A stretch of DNA of 15,304 bases from NCBI GenBank assembly GCA_947292085.1, contig CAMYPN010000024.1, positions 1-15,304 on the forward strand, in the 5' to 3' direction. A program made the translations under genes and the position numbers. Below are positions 1 to 9,329 of this stretch, one piece after another. The DNA comes from an uncultured Gardnerella sp. (GTDB lineage: Bacteria > Actinomycetota > Actinomycetes > Actinomycetales > Bifidobacteriaceae). The notes under the pieces are model-generated. The model did not search any database and was not told the origin of the DNA. It saw only the letters and a list, made by a program, of their open reading frames with translations. The stretch's first letter is position 1; each line of letters starts with the position of its first letter.

Positions 1-391
1 CACGGCATTTCATAGGGAGCTTATCGATGGCGCGGCGCAAAGCCTCGCGAGCGATATCCTCAGAAACGCCACCGATCTCGAACATTACGCGACCTGGGTG
101 AATGTTGGCGATCCAGAATTCTGGAGCACCTTTACCGGAACCCATTCGCGCACCAAGCGGGTGCTTGGTCAACGGGCGATCAGGGAACACTGTAATCCAC
201 ACACGACCGCCACGCTTGATGTAGCGGGTCATGGCGATACGAGCAGCCTCGATCTGGCGGTTAGTGATGTACGCCGGAGCCAGCGCCTGAATACCGAAAT
301 CGCCGAAAGCGATTGCGGTTCCACCCTTAGACATGCCGCTACGGGTAGGACGGTGCTGCTTGCGATATTTGGTCCTCTTTGGGATAAGCAT
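1..391 (-). CDS. rplP: 50S ribosomal protein L16 (3' end beyond the window)
   Basis: L16 is a large-subunit protein near the A-site tRNA elbow and the peptidyl-transferase centre. The frame opens with ATG at 391 and reads [19 protein letters not shown], the typical L16 N-terminus. It continues through the conserved stretches [23 protein letters not shown] and GKGAPEFW, and stays open for 130 codons to the left edge. The family is about 139 residues long, so only the last few are missing. The start is set by AAGGAGTGA just upstream, lying inside the end of rpsC; the rpsC stop is only 4 bases away, so the two genes are probably translationally coupled. It is the last visible gene of the S10 operon; rpmC and rpsQ normally follow beyond the edge. 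Confidence 0.97.
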   Translation of the reverse strand, partial: MLIPKRTKYRKQHRPTRSGMSKGGTAIAFGDFGIQALAPAYITNRQIEAARIAMTRYIKRGGRVWITVFPDRPLTKHPLGARMGSGKGAPEFWIANIHPGRVMFEIGGVSEDIAREALRRAIDKLPMKCR

Positions 392-395
392 CTGC

Positions 396-1211
396 TCACT
401 CCTTCGTTTCCGTTGCGGCAGGAGCTTCAGCAGCTGCAGCTTCAGCTGGCTTTTCAGCCTGTGCTTCAGCAGCCTTCTGCTGGTTAGCAGGACGTGCGCC
501 ACGACGTGGACGACGATCGCCACGGCGACCTTCACGCTTACCCTGCTGAGCCTGCTGCTCTTCAAACTCACGCTCAGTCATATCACCCTTGTAGATCCAG
601 ACCTTTACGCCAATACGGCCGTAAGTGGTCTTAGCTTCGAAGAAGCCGTAATCGATAAGGGCGCGAAGGGTCTGCAGTGGAACGCGACCCTCACGATAGA
701 ACTCAGAACGGCTCATTTCGGCACCACCAAGGCGACCGGAGAGCTTGATACGGATACCCTTGGCGCCGGCGCGCATAGCGTCCTGCTGTGCCTTACGCAT
801 AGCACGACGGAATGTAACACGGTTCGTCAACTGTTCCGCAATACCCTGAGCTACCAACTGAGCGTCAAGTGCAGCATTCTTTACTTCGAAGATATTGAGC
901 TGTACTTGCTTGCCCGTGAGCTTCTCGAGCTTTTCACGAACACGCTCGGCTTCAGCGCCACGGCGACCGATAACAATACCCGGACGAGCAGTGTGAATAT
1001 CCACACGCACACGATCACGAGTACGCTCGATAACGATGCGGGACACGCCAGCACGTTCGAGGTCATGGCTCATTTCCTTGCGAATCTTGTCATCCTCAAG
1101 GACGAAGTCACGATAACGCTCGCCAGCTTTGTTGGAATCGGAGAACCACTTAGAACGATGATTCTCTGTAATGCCCAGGCGATAGCCGAAAGGATTGATC
1201 TTCTGACCCAT
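396..1211 (-). CDS. rpsC: 30S ribosomal protein S3
   Basis: S3 sits at the mRNA entry channel of the small subunit and contributes to helicase activity and head assembly. The protein has 271 residues, starting [21 protein letters not shown] type II KH domain carries the loop [18 protein letters not shown] at about residues 78-95, and the C-terminal S3 domain includes [19 protein letters not shown]. It is longer than the 233-residue E. coli protein because of a C-terminal tail (about 230-271). The tail is first Arg-rich ([14 protein letters not shown]) and then Ala/Glu-rich, a pattern typical of bifidobacterial S3. Start ATG at 1211 lies 2 bases after the rplV stop, with GGAAGGAGC upstream inside rplV. 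Confidence 0.98.
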   Translation of the reverse strand: MGQKINPFGYRLGITENHRSKWFSDSNKAGERYRDFVLEDDKIRKEMSHDLERAGVSRIVIERTRDRVRVDIHTARPGIVIGRRGAEAERVREKLEKLTGKQVQLNIFEVKNAALDAQLVAQGIAEQLTNRVTFRRAMRKAQQDAMRAGAKGIRIKLSGRLGGAEMSRSEFYREGRVPLQTLRALIDYGFFEAKTTYGRIGVKVWIYKGDMTEREFEEQQAQQGKREGRRGDRRPRRGARPANQQKAAEAQAEKPAEAAAAEAPAATETKE

Positions 1212-1213
1212 CT

Positions 1214-1573
1214 TTAGCGTGCTCCTTCCTGAAGCGAGACGATAACAGTGATATGGCTGGTACGCTTATTAATGCGCGCAGCGCGACCCTGTGCACGAGC
1301 ACGGAAACGCTTCAACGTTACGCCCTCATCCACATAGGTTTCCTTGATGACCAAGTCCTGCTCACGGAATGGTTCACCGGCTTTTTCAGCCTTAACGCGA
1401 GCATTAGCGATCGCGCTTTCAAGAACCTTGCGCACCGGCAAAGATGCGTCCTGAGGAGCAAACTTCAAAATGGTAATAGCTTCGCTTGCACGCTTGCCTC
1501 GGATGAGGTCGACCATGCGGCGAGCCTTGCGCGGCGTCACGCGGACGTGACGAGCGATTGCTTTAGCTTCCAT
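1214..1573 (-). CDS. rplV: 50S ribosomal protein L22
   Basis: L22 is a large-subunit protein whose long beta-hairpin lines the peptide exit tunnel; changes in that loop are known to give macrolide resistance in other bacteria. The protein has 119 residues. It begins [20 protein letters not shown] and contains the conserved C-terminal hairpin region with [22 protein letters not shown] at about residues 86-107. Length and ends fit the family. It lies between rpsS (16-base gap) and rpsC (2-base gap) in the standard S10-operon order. Nothing unusual is visible in it. Confidence 0.98.
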   Translation of the reverse strand: MEAKAIARHVRVTPRKARRMVDLIRGKRASEAITILKFAPQDASLPVRKVLESAIANARVKAEKAGEPFREQDLVIKETYVDEGVTLKRFRARAQGRAARINKRTSHITVIVSLQEGAR

Positions 1574-1589
1574 GTGTCCTAACTCTCCT

Positions 1590-1868
1590 TTAGCGGCGTG
1601 CCTTTTTGTCGTCCTTCACATGACCCTTGAAGGTCTTGGTCGGGGCGAACTCACCGAGCTTATGACCAACCATGGCTTCGGTAACGAATACCGGCACATG
1701 CTTGCGGCCATCGTGTACGGCAAAGGTGTGTCCAATGAAATCAGGAGTGATCATCGAACGACGCGACCACGTCTTAATGACGTTATGCGTGCCCTTGTCG
1801 TTTTGCTCGTCGACTTTCTTCTGCAAGTGGGCGTCGACGAAAGGGCCCTTCTTGATGCTACGAGTCAT
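1590..1868 (-). CDS. rpsS: 30S ribosomal protein S19
   Basis: S19 is a small-subunit head protein that pairs with S13 near the A-site finger. The 92-residue product starts [19 protein letters not shown] and holds the signature [22 protein letters not shown], followed by a basic C-terminus ending KDDKKARR. Length is normal for the family. It begins 15 bases after the rplB stop and ends 16 bases before rplV, within one transcription unit. Confidence 0.98.
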   Translation of the reverse strand: MTRSIKKGPFVDAHLQKKVDEQNDKGTHNVIKTWSRRSMITPDFIGHTFAVHDGRKHVPVFVTEAMVGHKLGEFAPTKTFKGHVKDDKKARR

Positions 1869-1883
1869 CTATTCGACACTCCC

Positions 1884-2714
1884 TTACTTGCGGTTCTTAC
1901 CATTCGGGCGACGACGAACAATCATCTTGTTCGAAGCCTTCTTTGGACGACGTGTACGAACCTCGCCCTTGCCCCATGGAGAAACTGGCGGCTTGCCACC
2001 ACGGGTACGACCACCATGTGGATGGTCCACAGGGTTCATGGATTCGCCTCGTGTGACTGGTCTGCGACCAAGCCAACGAGCACGACCAGCCTTACCAAGC
2101 TCAATATTTGCGTGATCGGAGTTACCGACTTCACCAATCGTAGCGCGGCAACGAGCGTCCACGTTACGAATTTCGCCAGATGGCATACGCAACTGAGCGT
2201 AAGCACCATCCTTTGCTACGAGCTGAACGGCTGCACCTGCGGAACGAGCAATCTTTGCGCCACCAAGTGGGCGAAGTTCGATTGCATGAACCACGGTACC
2301 GGTTGGAATGTTCTTAAGAGGCAGGTTGTTACCTGGCTTAATATCAGCCTGAGCACCAGTCTCAATAACATCACCCTGGGCAACGCCTTCAGGAGCGATA
2401 ATGTAACGCTTCTCACCATCTGCATAATGCAGAAGAGCGATGCGAGCGGAACGGTTAGGGTCATACTCAATATGAGCAACCTTTGCTGGCACGCCATCCT
2501 TGTCCCAACGCTTAAAATCGATGAGACGGTACTGACGCTTGTGACCGCCACCGCGATGGCGAGAAGTCATGCGGCCGTAAGAGTTACGACCACCAGTCTT
2601 GCTGAGTTTGCGTACCAGCGACTTTTCAGGCGTAGAACGCGTGATCTCGGCAAAATCCGAAACCGAAGCGTTGCGACGGCCTGCAGTCGTCGGCTTATAA
2701 ACGCGGATAGCCAT
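1884..2714 (-). CDS. rplB: 50S ribosomal protein L2
   Basis: L2 is one of the primary 23S rRNA binders and is needed for subunit association and peptidyl-transferase assembly. The protein has 276 residues. Visible landmarks are the N-terminal RNA-binding region with [20 protein letters not shown] at about 41-60, the Ala/Gly-rich middle ([16 protein letters not shown]), and the near-invariant [10 protein letters not shown] motif at about 226-235, which contains the histidine important for peptidyl-transferase activity. The C-terminus is strongly basic ([11 protein letters not shown]). The gap to rplW is 35 bases, the largest inside this operon, but I see no promoter or terminator in it. Confidence 0.98.
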   Translation of the reverse strand: MAIRVYKPTTAGRRNASVSDFAEITRSTPEKSLVRKLSKTGGRNSYGRMTSRHRGGGHKRQYRLIDFKRWDKDGVPAKVAHIEYDPNRSARIALLHYADGEKRYIIAPEGVAQGDVIETGAQADIKPGNNLPLKNIPTGTVVHAIELRPLGGAKIARSAGAAVQLVAKDGAYAQLRMPSGEIRNVDARCRATIGEVGNSDHANIELGKAGRARWLGRRPVTRGESMNPVDHPHGGRTRGGKPPVSPWGKGEVRTRRPKKASNKMIVRRRPNGKNRK

Positions 2715-2749
2715 AATATAGTCTTCCTTTAACTTTTCTCGGCTAGCCT

Positions 2750-3046
2750 TCAGTTACCAAAGATATCGATCGTCTGGCCTTCAGCTACGGTGACAATAGC
2801 ACGCTTCTGATTCACACGACGGCCAAAACCGGTGCGAGAGCGCTTCAACTTGCCAGCGCGGTTAAGAGTATTGACGTTCGTTACCTTGACTTTGAAGATT
2901 TCTTCGACAGCCTGCTTGATCTGAACCTTGTTTGCATCTGGAGCCACAACGAAAGTGTACTGACCACGATCTGCAGCTGCATAGCTTTTTTCAGAAACAA
3001 CTGGCTTCAAAATGACGTCATGTGCTGGGTTATGGACTGCGACCAT
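2750..3046 (-). CDS. rplW: 50S ribosomal protein L23
   Basis: L23 sits at the exit of the peptide tunnel and is the docking site for trigger factor and the signal recognition particle. The 98-residue product contains [20 protein letters not shown] near the N-terminus and the conserved [20 protein letters not shown] at about 46-65. The first dozen residues ([12 protein letters not shown]) form a short actinobacterial-type extension. The start lies 5 bases after the rplD stop, with GGAGGCC inside the end of rplD as ribosome binding site. Confidence 0.97.
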   Translation of the reverse strand: MVAVHNPAHDVILKPVVSEKSYAAADRGQYTFVVAPDANKVQIKQAVEEIFKVKVTNVNTLNRAGKLKRSRTGFGRRVNQKRAIVTVAEGQTIDIFGN

Positions 3047-3051
3047 GTAAA

Positions 3052-3717
3052 TCAGGCCTCCTTAACGACAGGCTCGGTCTTAGCAGCAACGAAGGCATCA
3101 AAACCTTCCTTTGTGAAGACTACATACTGAGCCGTGATGACATCATAGGTGTTGAGCTGATCTGCAAAGATCACATGCACCGTTGGAATATTACGAACAG
3201 ACATCCACTCGTTGATGTTTTCGCGGGAAAGCACAACAGTAGTGAACTGGTTCTTGGTCACTGGGGTGAGTGCTGCAACAGCAGACTTGGTTGAAGGAAC
3301 ATCCTTAATACCAAGATCAACTACAGCAATACGTCCAGCATTTGCACGATCAGACAAAGCATAGCGAAGAGCAGCTGCCTTCATCTTCTTTGGAGTACGC
3401 TGATCATACTTGTGAGGAACTGGACCGTGTACAACACCACCATGTACCCACTGAGGAGCACGAATGGAGCCTTGACGAGCACGACCAGTGCCCTTCTGCT
3501 TCCAAGGCTTCTTGCCGCCGCCGGATACGTTAGCGCGATTCTTAACTGCGTGCGTGCCCTGACGAGCAGCAGCGAGCTGAGCGATAACGACCTGATGAAC
3601 AAGTGGGCCATGAGCCAACACATCTTCGTTGGAGATGCCGAAGATTTCAGCAGGAGCTTCAACAGTACCGTTGGCATTACCCTTAGTATCAGTGACGTTC
3701 AGAGTTACGTTTGCCAT
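3052..3717 (-). CDS. rplD: 50S ribosomal protein L4
   Basis: L4 binds 23S rRNA early in assembly and sends a loop into the exit tunnel; in enterobacteria it also represses its own S10 operon. The 221-residue product has the typical loop segment with [20 protein letters not shown] and [16 protein letters not shown] at about 60-95. The C-terminal half carries [20 protein letters not shown] and [19 protein letters not shown]. It starts 4 bases after rplC. Whether L4 autoregulates here cannot be read from the leader; the enterobacterial mechanism is not known to apply in Actinobacteria. Confidence 0.97.
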   Translation of the reverse strand: MANVTLNVTDTKGNANGTVEAPAEIFGISNEDVLAHGPLVHQVVIAQLAAARQGTHAVKNRANVSGGGKKPWKQKGTGRARQGSIRAPQWVHGGVVHGPVPHKYDQRTPKKMKAAALRYALSDRANAGRIAVVDLGIKDVPSTKSAVAALTPVTKNQFTTVVLSRENINEWMSVRNIPTVHVIFADQLNTYDVITAQYVVFTKEGFDAFVAAKTEPVVKEA

Positions 3718-3721
3718 AGCT

Positions 3722-4372
3722 TCAGGCTCCCTTCACTGCCGAACGGACAAGAACGATAGCACCCTTAGGACCTGGAACAGCGCCCTTAATGGCGAGAATA
3801 CCGTTCTCGACATCCGAAGAAACGATGGTGAGGTTGAGCGCGGTAGAAGTCACATGACCCATGCGACCAGCCATACGCTTGCCCTTCAAAATGCGGCTCG
3901 GAGTTGCGCATGCGCCCACAGAACCTGGGCGACGTTCGTTCTTGTGTGAGCCGTGAGTACGACGATAGGACTTGAAGCCCCAACGCTTAATAGTGCCAGC
4001 GAAACCTTTACCTTTGGTAGTTCCGGTGACATCTACTTCAGAACCCTCAGCGAATAATTCAGCAGTCAATTCCTGACCTGGCTGATAATCTGCTGCATTC
4101 TCAGTACGCACCTCAGCGAGGTGACGACGAGGAGTCACGCCAGCCTTAGCAAAGTGACCAGCCAATGGCTTGGTTACCTTGGTAGGATCGATCTGGCCAT
4201 AACCGAGCTGAACAGCGCTATAGCCGTCAGTTTCCACGGTTTTTACAGCAGTTACTACGTTTGTAGCAACTTCAACCAGAGTTACGGGGACGAAGAAGCC
4301 GTTCTCATCCCAAACCTGCGACATACCCAGCTTACGGCCGAGCAGAGCGGTGCGATTCTTATTCTGCGACAT
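3722..4372 (-). CDS. rplC: 50S ribosomal protein L3
   Basis: L3 is an early-binding large-subunit protein that reaches to the peptidyl-transferase centre. The protein has 216 residues, with the N-terminal signature [16 protein letters not shown] at about 10-25. The conserved central segment [20 protein letters not shown] (about 114-133) is followed by [22 protein letters not shown]. Length fits the family. Start ATG at 4372 is preceded by AGGAAGGGGGAG. It lies 16 bases after rpsJ. Confidence 0.97.
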   Translation of the reverse strand: MSQNKNRTALLGRKLGMSQVWDENGFFVPVTLVEVATNVVTAVKTVETDGYSAVQLGYGQIDPTKVTKPLAGHFAKAGVTPRRHLAEVRTENAADYQPGQELTAELFAEGSEVDVTGTTKGKGFAGTIKRWGFKSYRRTHGSHKNERRPGSVGACATPSRILKGKRMAGRMGHVTSTALNLTIVSSDVENGILAIKGAVPGPKGAIVLVRSAVKGA

Positions 4373-4388
4373 TACTTTCTCCCCCTTC

Positions 4389-4697
4389 CTACAGCTTGAT
4401 CTCGATGTTTACATCCGCAGGCAGGTCAATGTGCATCAAAGAATCCACAGCCTTTGGCGTTGGATCTACGATGTCAATGAGGCGCTTATGAGTGCGCATC
4501 TCGAAATGCTCGCGAGAATCCTTGTATTTGTGAGGAGAACGGATAACAACAAACACGTTCTTCTCGGTCGGCAGAGGAACCGGACCCACTACTGTGGCGC
4601 CCGCGTTCGTCACCGTCTCGACGATTTTCTTCGCCGATTGGTCGATGACCTCATGGTCATAGGACTTAAGCCTGATGCGGATTTTCTGTCCCGCCAT
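4389..4697 (-). CDS. rpsJ: 30S ribosomal protein S10
   Basis: S10 (NusE) is a small-subunit head protein and also a partner of NusB and NusG in antitermination. The 102-residue product starts [20 protein letters not shown]. It carries the S10 signature [20 protein letters not shown] at about 38-57 and the C-terminal [11 protein letters not shown]. It is the promoter-proximal gene of the S10 operon; the weak ribosome binding site AGAAAGGG lies about 8-15 bases before ATG. The upstream region is described as a separate feature. Confidence 0.98.
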   Translation of the reverse strand: MAGQKIRIRLKSYDHEVIDQSAKKIVETVTNAGATVVGPVPLPTEKNVFVVIRSPHKYKDSREHFEMRTHKRLIDIVDPTPKAVDSLMHIDLPADVNIEIKL

Positions 4698-5062
4698 TGC
4701 CGTCCGCCCTTTCTAGCGATTCGTTTACTGTTTACCAACCTGTATGATAAGGGCACCGGAGAGAATAGACACTCAAGGTCATTCCACATCAGTGCGCAGC
4801 ACCGGTATTTCTTACGAAGTAAAAAATTCCGTTTCCGCGCTCGCTTTTTTTAATTCCAATATGCGAGCCTTAAAAACAGGCAACTGAACAATTAAACCAT
4901 CACATGTGGATTATTAAAAACCGGGCGTGTCGGCTATTTTTCAACCGTTTTAGGCAATTGCAATACACCTTTTACAATCATCGTTACGTTTTCAATTTTC
5001 AAAAATACCAGCAAAAATACCAGCAAAAATATAAACAGAAATTGCCGGCAAAAATATAAACA
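4698..5062 (-). other. Intergenic region upstream of the S10 operon
   Basis: This gene-free stretch separates the adhE terminator from rpsJ and must hold the promoter and 5' leader of the S10 operon. I could not fix a promoter with confidence. The best -10-like hexamer on the minus strand is TATCAT near 4743-4748, but no good -35 lies 16-18 bases away; TTGAGT is 21 bases upstream of it. An inverted repeat GCTCGC/GCGAGC (4839-4844 and 4863-4868, 18-base loop) and a repeated CACCGG in the proximal 100 bases could belong to leader structure. The distal part is a 12-bp repeat array, listed separately. An open frame in this stretch encodes a low-complexity Cys/Phe-rich peptide and I do not regard it as a gene. 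Confidence 0.5.
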
Positions 5063-5070
5063 AAAATGGC
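5001..5070. repeat. 12-bp AT-rich tandem repeat array
   Basis: Two perfect copies of AAAAATACCAGC (5001-5012, 5013-5024) are followed by AAAAATATAAAC (5025-5036), a 13-base variant AGAAATTGCCGGC (5037-5049), a second AAAAATATAAAC (5050-5061) and a partial AAAAATGGC that runs into the adhE terminator stem. The period is read directly from the sequence. On the minus strand the units give repeated T-runs (for example GCTGGTATTTTT), immediately after the terminator. Confidence 0.85.
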
Positions 5071-5103
5071 AGTAGCTACAATTAGTGCAACTACTGCCAT
5101 TTT
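5063..5103 (-). terminator. Rho-independent terminator of adhE
   Basis: The arms AAAATGGCAGTAG (5063-5075) and CTACTGCCATTTT (5091-5103) are a perfect 13-bp inverted repeat around a 15-base loop. On the minus strand the stem is followed directly by a T-rich tract (TTTTTGTTTATATTTTT), as expected of an intrinsic terminator. It lies 85 bases past the adhE stop codon and insulates adhE from the S10 operon. Confidence 0.85.
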
Positions 5104-5188
5104 GTACTAAATACACGTTATTTAACGCAATTTATATTTTAAATTAAACGATTCAAATAAATACATTTAATTCGCATTTATTTAGCAT

Positions 5189-7897
5189 TTACTTCGATTC
5201 GCGTTCTTTGCGCAAACGATGGCCTTCTTCTTGAGAAACTCCATAATATGCTGCAATAGCAATATCTTTCATATCCTCAATCTGAGGGATTCTTGGATTT
5301 GCCGGCGCACACTGATCCTCATACGCGCGCATACCGATTTGTTCAAGAATCGACCAATAATATTCTTCGTCAACTCCGCATGCCTTGAATGAACCATCCA
5401 TACCAAGCACATTATCGCGATAATTTTCTACTGCGCTTGCTAATTTCTCTACTGCTTCTTCGGCACTAGAGCCGGTATCCAATCCAAGATTCTTCGCAAG
5501 CTGCTGATATCGCTCCGGAGCAACATAACGATTATACTTTGGCCAGCTCGTAGCTTCTTGAGGAACCTGACCGTTGTAACGAATCACATATGGAAGCAAA
5601 ATAGCGTTCGTGTGTCCGTGAACAACATGGCACAAAGCACCAATTGTGTGAGCCATTGCGTGGCACATTCCAAGGAATGCAGATCCAAATGCCATTCCAG
5701 ACATAGTTGCTGCGTTATGCATCTTCTCTTGAGCTTGAACTTTGCGCTGAGAATCTTCAGAATTTACGGAATCGTTAAGATTTTCCCAAATAAGCTTTGA
5801 TGCGTGCAAAGCCATAGCATCCGTAAAATCATTCGCATAAACAGAGGTGAAAGCCTCAATCGAATGAGTTAATGCGTCGAAACCGGCATCGCAAGCTAAG
5901 CGTCTCGGCTGAGTGCGAGCCAAAACAGGATCTACTATTGCAACAGATGGAGTAAGCGCGTAATCGGTAATCGGATACTTGTAGCCAGTTTTGTGATCAG
6001 TAATAACAGCGTAAGGCGTTACTTCAGAACCTGTGCCGGAAGATGTAGGTATGCACACAAGTTTCGCTTTTGCACCAAGAGGTGGAATCTTAAATGCGCG
6101 CTTTCTGATATCAAAGAACTTTTCTCTCACGTCTGCGAAAGAAATTTCCGGATGCTCATAAAGCAACCACATGATCTTTGAAGCATCCATAGGAGATCCG
6201 CCACCGACAGCAATAATTGTGTCTGGCTGGAACTCATCGCGCATCATTTTAGCTCCGCGCTCTACAGTTTCTACGCTAGGTTCTGGCTCTACGTAATCAA
6301 TAATTCTAAACGTTACGCGATTTTCTCTAGCTCGCAATTGGTCGATAATCTTATCAACTACTCCAAGCTGTTCCATAACTTTGTCGCATACTATAACAGC
6401 ACGGTTTACATTGTACATATCGCGCAAGTAGCGTATTGCATTCGGCTCAAAATATGTTTTTGCCGGAATCTTGAACCATTGCATATTATTATTCCTTCGT
6501 GCAATTCGTTTAATATTAAGAAGGTTTACTGCCTGTACATTTCCAGAAACTGAATTTCCGCCATAAGAACCGCAACCAAGCGTCAATGAAGGTGCGATTG
6601 CGTTGTAGATATCACCTACTCCGCCTAGAGATCCTGGGGAATTCCATATAATACGGCAGGCGTGCATGCGACTTCCGTATTCACGCGCAAGTTCTTGATT
6701 ATTTGTGTGAATAACAGCAGTATGTCCAGCACCGTGAATCAGCATTTTTTCGCACATTTCGAAAGCCTCTTCTTTATTTTCAGCTTTCAAAATTGCGTGC
6801 ACAGGAGCCAGCTTTTCCATTGTAAGCGGCTCCATTTCGCCAACTTCCTTGCACTCAGATATTAAGATAACTGCATCATCTGGAACTTCAAAACCTGCAG
6901 CATGCGCAATAAACTGAGGTGATTTTCCTGGTACTACAGAATTCAATTTTGGCATTTGACCTGAGTACGCTGTGCATCCAAACATATACTGTTCGAGTTT
7001 CGCTTTTTCTTCGGCATTAACGAAATACGCTTTGCGACGTTTTAGCTCGCGTACAAGAGGATCATAAATGTCTTTGTGAGCTATAATTGCCTGCTCAGTT
7101 GCGCAAATCATGCCGTAATCAAAATGCTTAGAAAGCACTAAATCGTTCGCAGCTCTCACAATATCAACATCTGCGTCTACGTATGCTGGGGCGTTGCCTG
7201 GTCCAACACCTAGTGCAGGTTTTCCTGAAGAGTATGCTGCTTTAACCATTCCAGGCCCACCTGTTGCAAGAATAGTTGCAATATCAGGATGTTTCATTAA
7301 TGCACCGGTAGCTTCAATAGAAGGATGCTCAATCCACTGAATGCAGTTTTCTGGAGCACCTGCTTCTATAGCAGCATCTCGCACGATACGTGCAGCTTCC
7401 GATGAACACTTCTGAGCGAACGGGTGGAAACCAAAAATAATTGGGCAACGAGTTTTTAATGCTATAAGTGACTTAAAAATAGTTGTAGAAGTAGGATTAG
7501 TTACAGGCGTTACACCAGCAACTATTCCAACTGGTTCTGCTATTTCATCAATTCCAAGAACATCGTCTTCGCGAATAATTCCTACTGTACGCTGTCCTGC
7601 TAAGTAATGCGTAATATGTTCGCATGAAAATATATTTTTTGTGGCTTTATCTTCTACTAAACCACGTCCTGTTTCATCAACAGCCATTTTTGCTAGCACT
7701 AAATGCTTATTTAATGCTGCAACAGAGGCCTTTGCTACGATATGATCAACTTGCTTTTGATCTAATTTTTCAAATTCGATTAGTGCAAGCTTAGCTTTTT
7801 CTGCAAGTTCATTAACTTCATTCTGTGCATCAGTTGCTGCTTGCTCACGCTCACCATTGGGCTTTTCTGCTTCGGCTTTTTTCAGCGCCTCAACCAT
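5189..7897 (-). CDS. adhE: Bifunctional acetaldehyde-CoA / alcohol dehydrogenase
   Basis: AdhE reduces acetyl-CoA to acetaldehyde and then to ethanol, re-oxidising two NADH; in bifidobacteria it is the ethanol branch of fermentation. It is a cytoplasmic enzyme that forms spirosome filaments in other species. With the start at 7897 the product has 902 residues. The N-terminal aldehyde dehydrogenase half has the catalytic Cys at about residue 265 ([12 protein letters not shown]) and the glycine-rich [20 protein letters not shown]. The C-terminal iron-dependent alcohol dehydrogenase half (from about 460) has [10 protein letters not shown] at about 565 and the four expected metal ligands Asp674, His678 (FDALTH), His746 (GMCH) and His760 (VVHG), by analogy with E. 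coli AdhE. An ATG 13 codons upstream (7936) lacks a Shine-Dalgarno, whereas AAGGAGG sits 5 bases before the ATG at 7897, so I choose the latter. The gene is monocistronic, with its own operator and terminator. Confidence 0.97.
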   Translation of the reverse strand: MVEALKKAEAEKPNGEREQAATDAQNEVNELAEKAKLALIEFEKLDQKQVDHIVAKASVAALNKHLVLAKMAVDETGRGLVEDKATKNIFSCEHITHYLAGQRTVGIIREDDVLGIDEIAEPVGIVAGVTPVTNPTSTTIFKSLIALKTRCPIIFGFHPFAQKCSSEAARIVRDAAIEAGAPENCIQWIEHPSIEATGALMKHPDIATILATGGPGMVKAAYSSGKPALGVGPGNAPAYVDADVDIVRAANDLVLSKHFDYGMICATEQAIIAHKDIYDPLVRELKRRKAYFVNAEEKAKLEQYMFGCTAYSGQMPKLNSVVPGKSPQFIAHAAGFEVPDDAVILISECKEVGEMEPLTMEKLAPVHAILKAENKEEAFEMCEKMLIHGAGHTAVIHTNNQELAREYGSRMHACRIIWNSPGSLGGVGDIYNAIAPSLTLGCGSYGGNSVSGNVQAVNLLNIKRIARRNNNMQWFKIPAKTYFEPNAIRYLRDMYNVNRAVIVCDKVMEQLGVVDKIIDQLRARENRVTFRIIDYVEPEPSVETVERGAKMMRDEFQPDTIIAVGGGSPMDASKIMWLLYEHPEISFADVREKFFDIRKRAFKIPPLGAKAKLVCIPTSSGTGSEVTPYAVITDHKTGYKYPITDYALTPSVAIVDPVLARTQPRRLACDAGFDALTHSIEAFTSVYANDFTDAMALHASKLIWENLNDSVNSEDSQRKVQAQEKMHNAATMSGMAFGSAFLGMCHAMAHTIGALCHVVHGHTNAILLPYVIRYNGQVPQEATSWPKYNRYVAPERYQQLAKNLGLDTGSSAEEAVEKLASAVENYRDNVLGMDGSFKACGVDEEYYWSILEQIGMRAYEDQCAPANPRIPQIEDMKDIAIAAYYGVSQEEGHRLRKERESK

Positions 7898-7960
7898 TGC
7901 GTCCTCCTTGATCAAATGTTGAACCTGAGTATTCACATCAGAGTATCAACTCACTCAATT

Positions 7961-7978
7961 TTGTGATACAGGTCACAA
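7961..7978. promoter_or_regulatory. Rex-type operator palindrome upstream of adhE
   Basis: The 18-bp site has perfect 6-base arms TTGTGA and TCACAA around TACAGG. It matches the outer arms of the known Rex consensus (TTGTGA-N6-TCACAA), although the inner positions differ from the usual A...T. It lies 64 bases upstream of the chosen adhE start. Rex is the NADH/NAD+ sensing repressor and adhE is a classic target in other Gram-positives, so the assignment is functionally sensible. The core TGTGA-N6-TCACA also fits CRP/GlxR-type regulators, so the identity of the binding protein is inference. Confidence 0.65.
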
Positions 7979-8184
7979 TTTAGTAGATCTTGTGTATTAT
8001 TTCCACTTTACAGCGAGTTGAGCTTTTTATGATTGAGAGCGGTAGCCTTATGTTCGTTAATTTTGCTATTTTGTTAATTTCTATGTGAGATTTTCTAATG
8101 AACGTGCAGGAATGTTATGTTTACTCGTGCGTTGCGAACTATTTTTAACATTCAGATTTATTGATACTGCGTTACGTATACAAA
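7979..8184. other. Gene-free region between rpsI and adhE
   Basis: Apart from the adhE promoter/operator at its left end and the rpsI terminator at its right end, this stretch (part of a gene-free interval of about 340 bases) shows no supported gene, RNA or strong repeat. It is AT-rich. The open frames in it have neither a ribosome binding site nor recognisable products. Confidence 0.6.
7994..7999 (-). promoter_or_regulatory. Possible -10 element of the adhE promoter
   Basis: On the minus strand the hexamer TAATAC lies 15 bases upstream of the Rex-type palindrome, which would place that operator at roughly +10 to +27 of a transcript, a position suited to repression. The matching -35 (TCAACT, 16-base spacer) is poor, so the call is tentative. 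Confidence 0.3.
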
Positions 8185-8214
8185 AATGGCTTCCAGCCAA
8201 AGCTAGAAGCCATT
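8182..8214 (-). terminator. Rho-independent terminator of rplM-rpsI
   Basis: On the minus strand AATGGCTTCTAGC (8214-8202) pairs with GCTGGAAGCCATT (8197-8185), a 13-bp stem with one T-G wobble and a 4-base loop. It is followed by a T-run at 8186-8182. It lies 22 bases past the rpsI stop and has all the classic terminator features. Confidence 0.93.
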
Positions 8215-8236
8215 GAAAATATAAATTCTGCGAAAC

Positions 8237-8725
8237 TTAACGCTTCGAGAACTGAGGTGCACGACGTGCCTTGTGCAAACCAGCCTTCTTGCGTTCCACA
8301 ACGCGAGCGTCGCGAGTCAAGAAGCCAGCCTTCTTCAAAGCAATACGGTTTGCATCGCGATCGATAGCATTCAATGCGCGAGCAACACCCAAACGAATAG
8401 CACCTGCCTGACCAGTAGTGCCACCACCGTCTACAAGCACGACAACGTCAAACTTACCCTCAAGCTTCAAAAGAACAATTGGGGAGTTAACTTCGCGCTG
8501 CAAAAGGCGAGATGGGAAGTATTCTTCCAAAGTACGGCCATTAATAGTCCACTTGCCAGAGCCTGGAACTAAACGCACACGAGCTACAGCTTCCTTACGA
8601 CGACCAGTACCATAACCTGGCTCAATAGCTGAAGTACCAGTACCGGCACCAGCATTAGTCTCGGTAGTGTAGTTGGTCAGTTCTTCTTCATTTTCAAGAA
8701 CCGCGGAGTTGTTGTTATCTGCCAT
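8237..8725 (-). CDS. rpsI: 30S ribosomal protein S9
   Basis: S9 is a small-subunit head protein whose C-terminal tail reaches the P-site tRNA. The 162-residue product has an acidic, low-complexity N-terminal extension (about 1-38, with [20 protein letters not shown]), as is common in Actinobacteria. The S9 core follows: [41 protein letters not shown] and [18 protein letters not shown]. It ends in the required SKR. AAGGAGA precedes ATG by 8 bases. It starts 18 bases after rplM, the usual partner. Confidence 0.97.
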   Translation of the reverse strand: MADNNNSAVLENEEELTNYTTETNAGAGTGTSAIEPGYGTGRRKEAVARVRLVPGSGKWTINGRTLEEYFPSRLLQREVNSPIVLLKLEGKFDVVVLVDGGGTTGQAGAIRLGVARALNAIDRDANRIALKKAGFLTRDARVVERKKAGLHKARRAPQFSKR

Positions 8726-8743
8726 AATCTATTCTCCTTGATC

Positions 8744-9193
8744 TCACTTAGCCTGCTGAGAGACCTTAGCGATCTCGAAGACCTGTGGCTTCTGCGAAGT
8801 GTGTGGATGCTCGGCGCCAGTGAATACACGGAGGCGATCAAGCTGCACCTTAGCAAGACGATTCTTTGGAAGCATGCCCTTGACGGCAGCCACGATAATA
8901 CGCTTTGGATTCTTCTCCAAAAGCTCTGCATAGCTGTCACGACGAAGGCCACCTGGACGACCAGAGTGGGAATACAGTTCCTTGCTCAACTTGTTGCCAG
9001 TCAAAGCAATCTTTTCTGCGTTAATGATAATAACGTGATTGCCAGAATCAGCGTGTGGAGCAAATGTTGGCTTATTCTTACCACGCAGCAAAATGGCTAC
9101 CTGAGTGGCCAAACGACCGAGAACCACATCAGTGGCATCGATAATGTACCAGTCATGAGTCAAATCTGCTGGTTTCGGTGTGAAAGTCTTCAC
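8744..9193 (-). CDS. rplM: 50S ribosomal protein L13
   Basis: L13 is an early-assembly large-subunit protein. The 149-residue product includes [19 protein letters not shown] near the N-terminus, the conserved [20 protein letters not shown] at about 58-77, and [28 protein letters not shown] at about 84-111. The initiation codon is GTG (9193), with AAAGGT upstream. It is the first gene of the rplM-rpsI operon and has a leader of about 150 bases (listed separately). Confidence 0.97.
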   Translation of the reverse strand: MKTFTPKPADLTHDWYIIDATDVVLGRLATQVAILLRGKNKPTFAPHADSGNHVIIINAEKIALTGNKLSKELYSHSGRPGGLRRDSYAELLEKNPKRIIVAAVKGMLPKNRLAKVQLDRLRVFTGAEHPHTSQKPQVFEIAKVSQQAK

Positions 9194-9273
9194 AATCGTA
9201 CCTTTTCTCTATTGTGTTTCGAGCTTTATATCTTCTTGGTTTATAGGAGATATGCTGCTCATAATCCGTGGGC

Positions 9274-9329
9274 TCCCTGAAAGTCCTCGATGGCGAGTGG
9301 GAAAAGCGCTTTGAAGGACCCCTTAGGGA
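9274..9329 (-). ncRNA. Putative structured 5' leader of rplM
   Basis: Between the predicted transcription start and rplM, two consecutive arms can pair across a short internal loop: TCCCT (9274-9278) with AGGGA (9325-9329), and GTCCT (9283-9287) with AGGAC (9315-9319). The apical part contains the self-complementary AAAGCGCTTT. Firmicutes have an L13 leader that autoregulates rplM; no homology to it is claimed here. The pairing is visible, but the regulatory role is inference. Confidence 0.4.

Noticed and set aside
333..1217. Long plus-strand open frames opposite rpsC, rplV, rpsS and rplB
   Set aside because: They are antisense shadows of conserved ribosomal genes; their translations show no domain and no start signal.
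4741..4800. S10 operon promoter made of TTGAGT and TATCAT
   Set aside because: The 21-base spacer is too long for a normal promoter and no better -35 is present, so no promoter is annotated.
4934..5116. Cys/Phe/Leu-rich 60-residue frame between adhE and rpsJ
   Set aside because: It is produced by the 12-bp repeat array and the terminator stem, has no ribosome binding site, and resembles no protein.
7961..7978. Assignment of the palindrome to CRP
   Set aside because: The core fits CRP equally well, but cAMP-CRP control is not established for bifidobacteria, and Rex gives the better link to adhE. It is kept only as an alternative.
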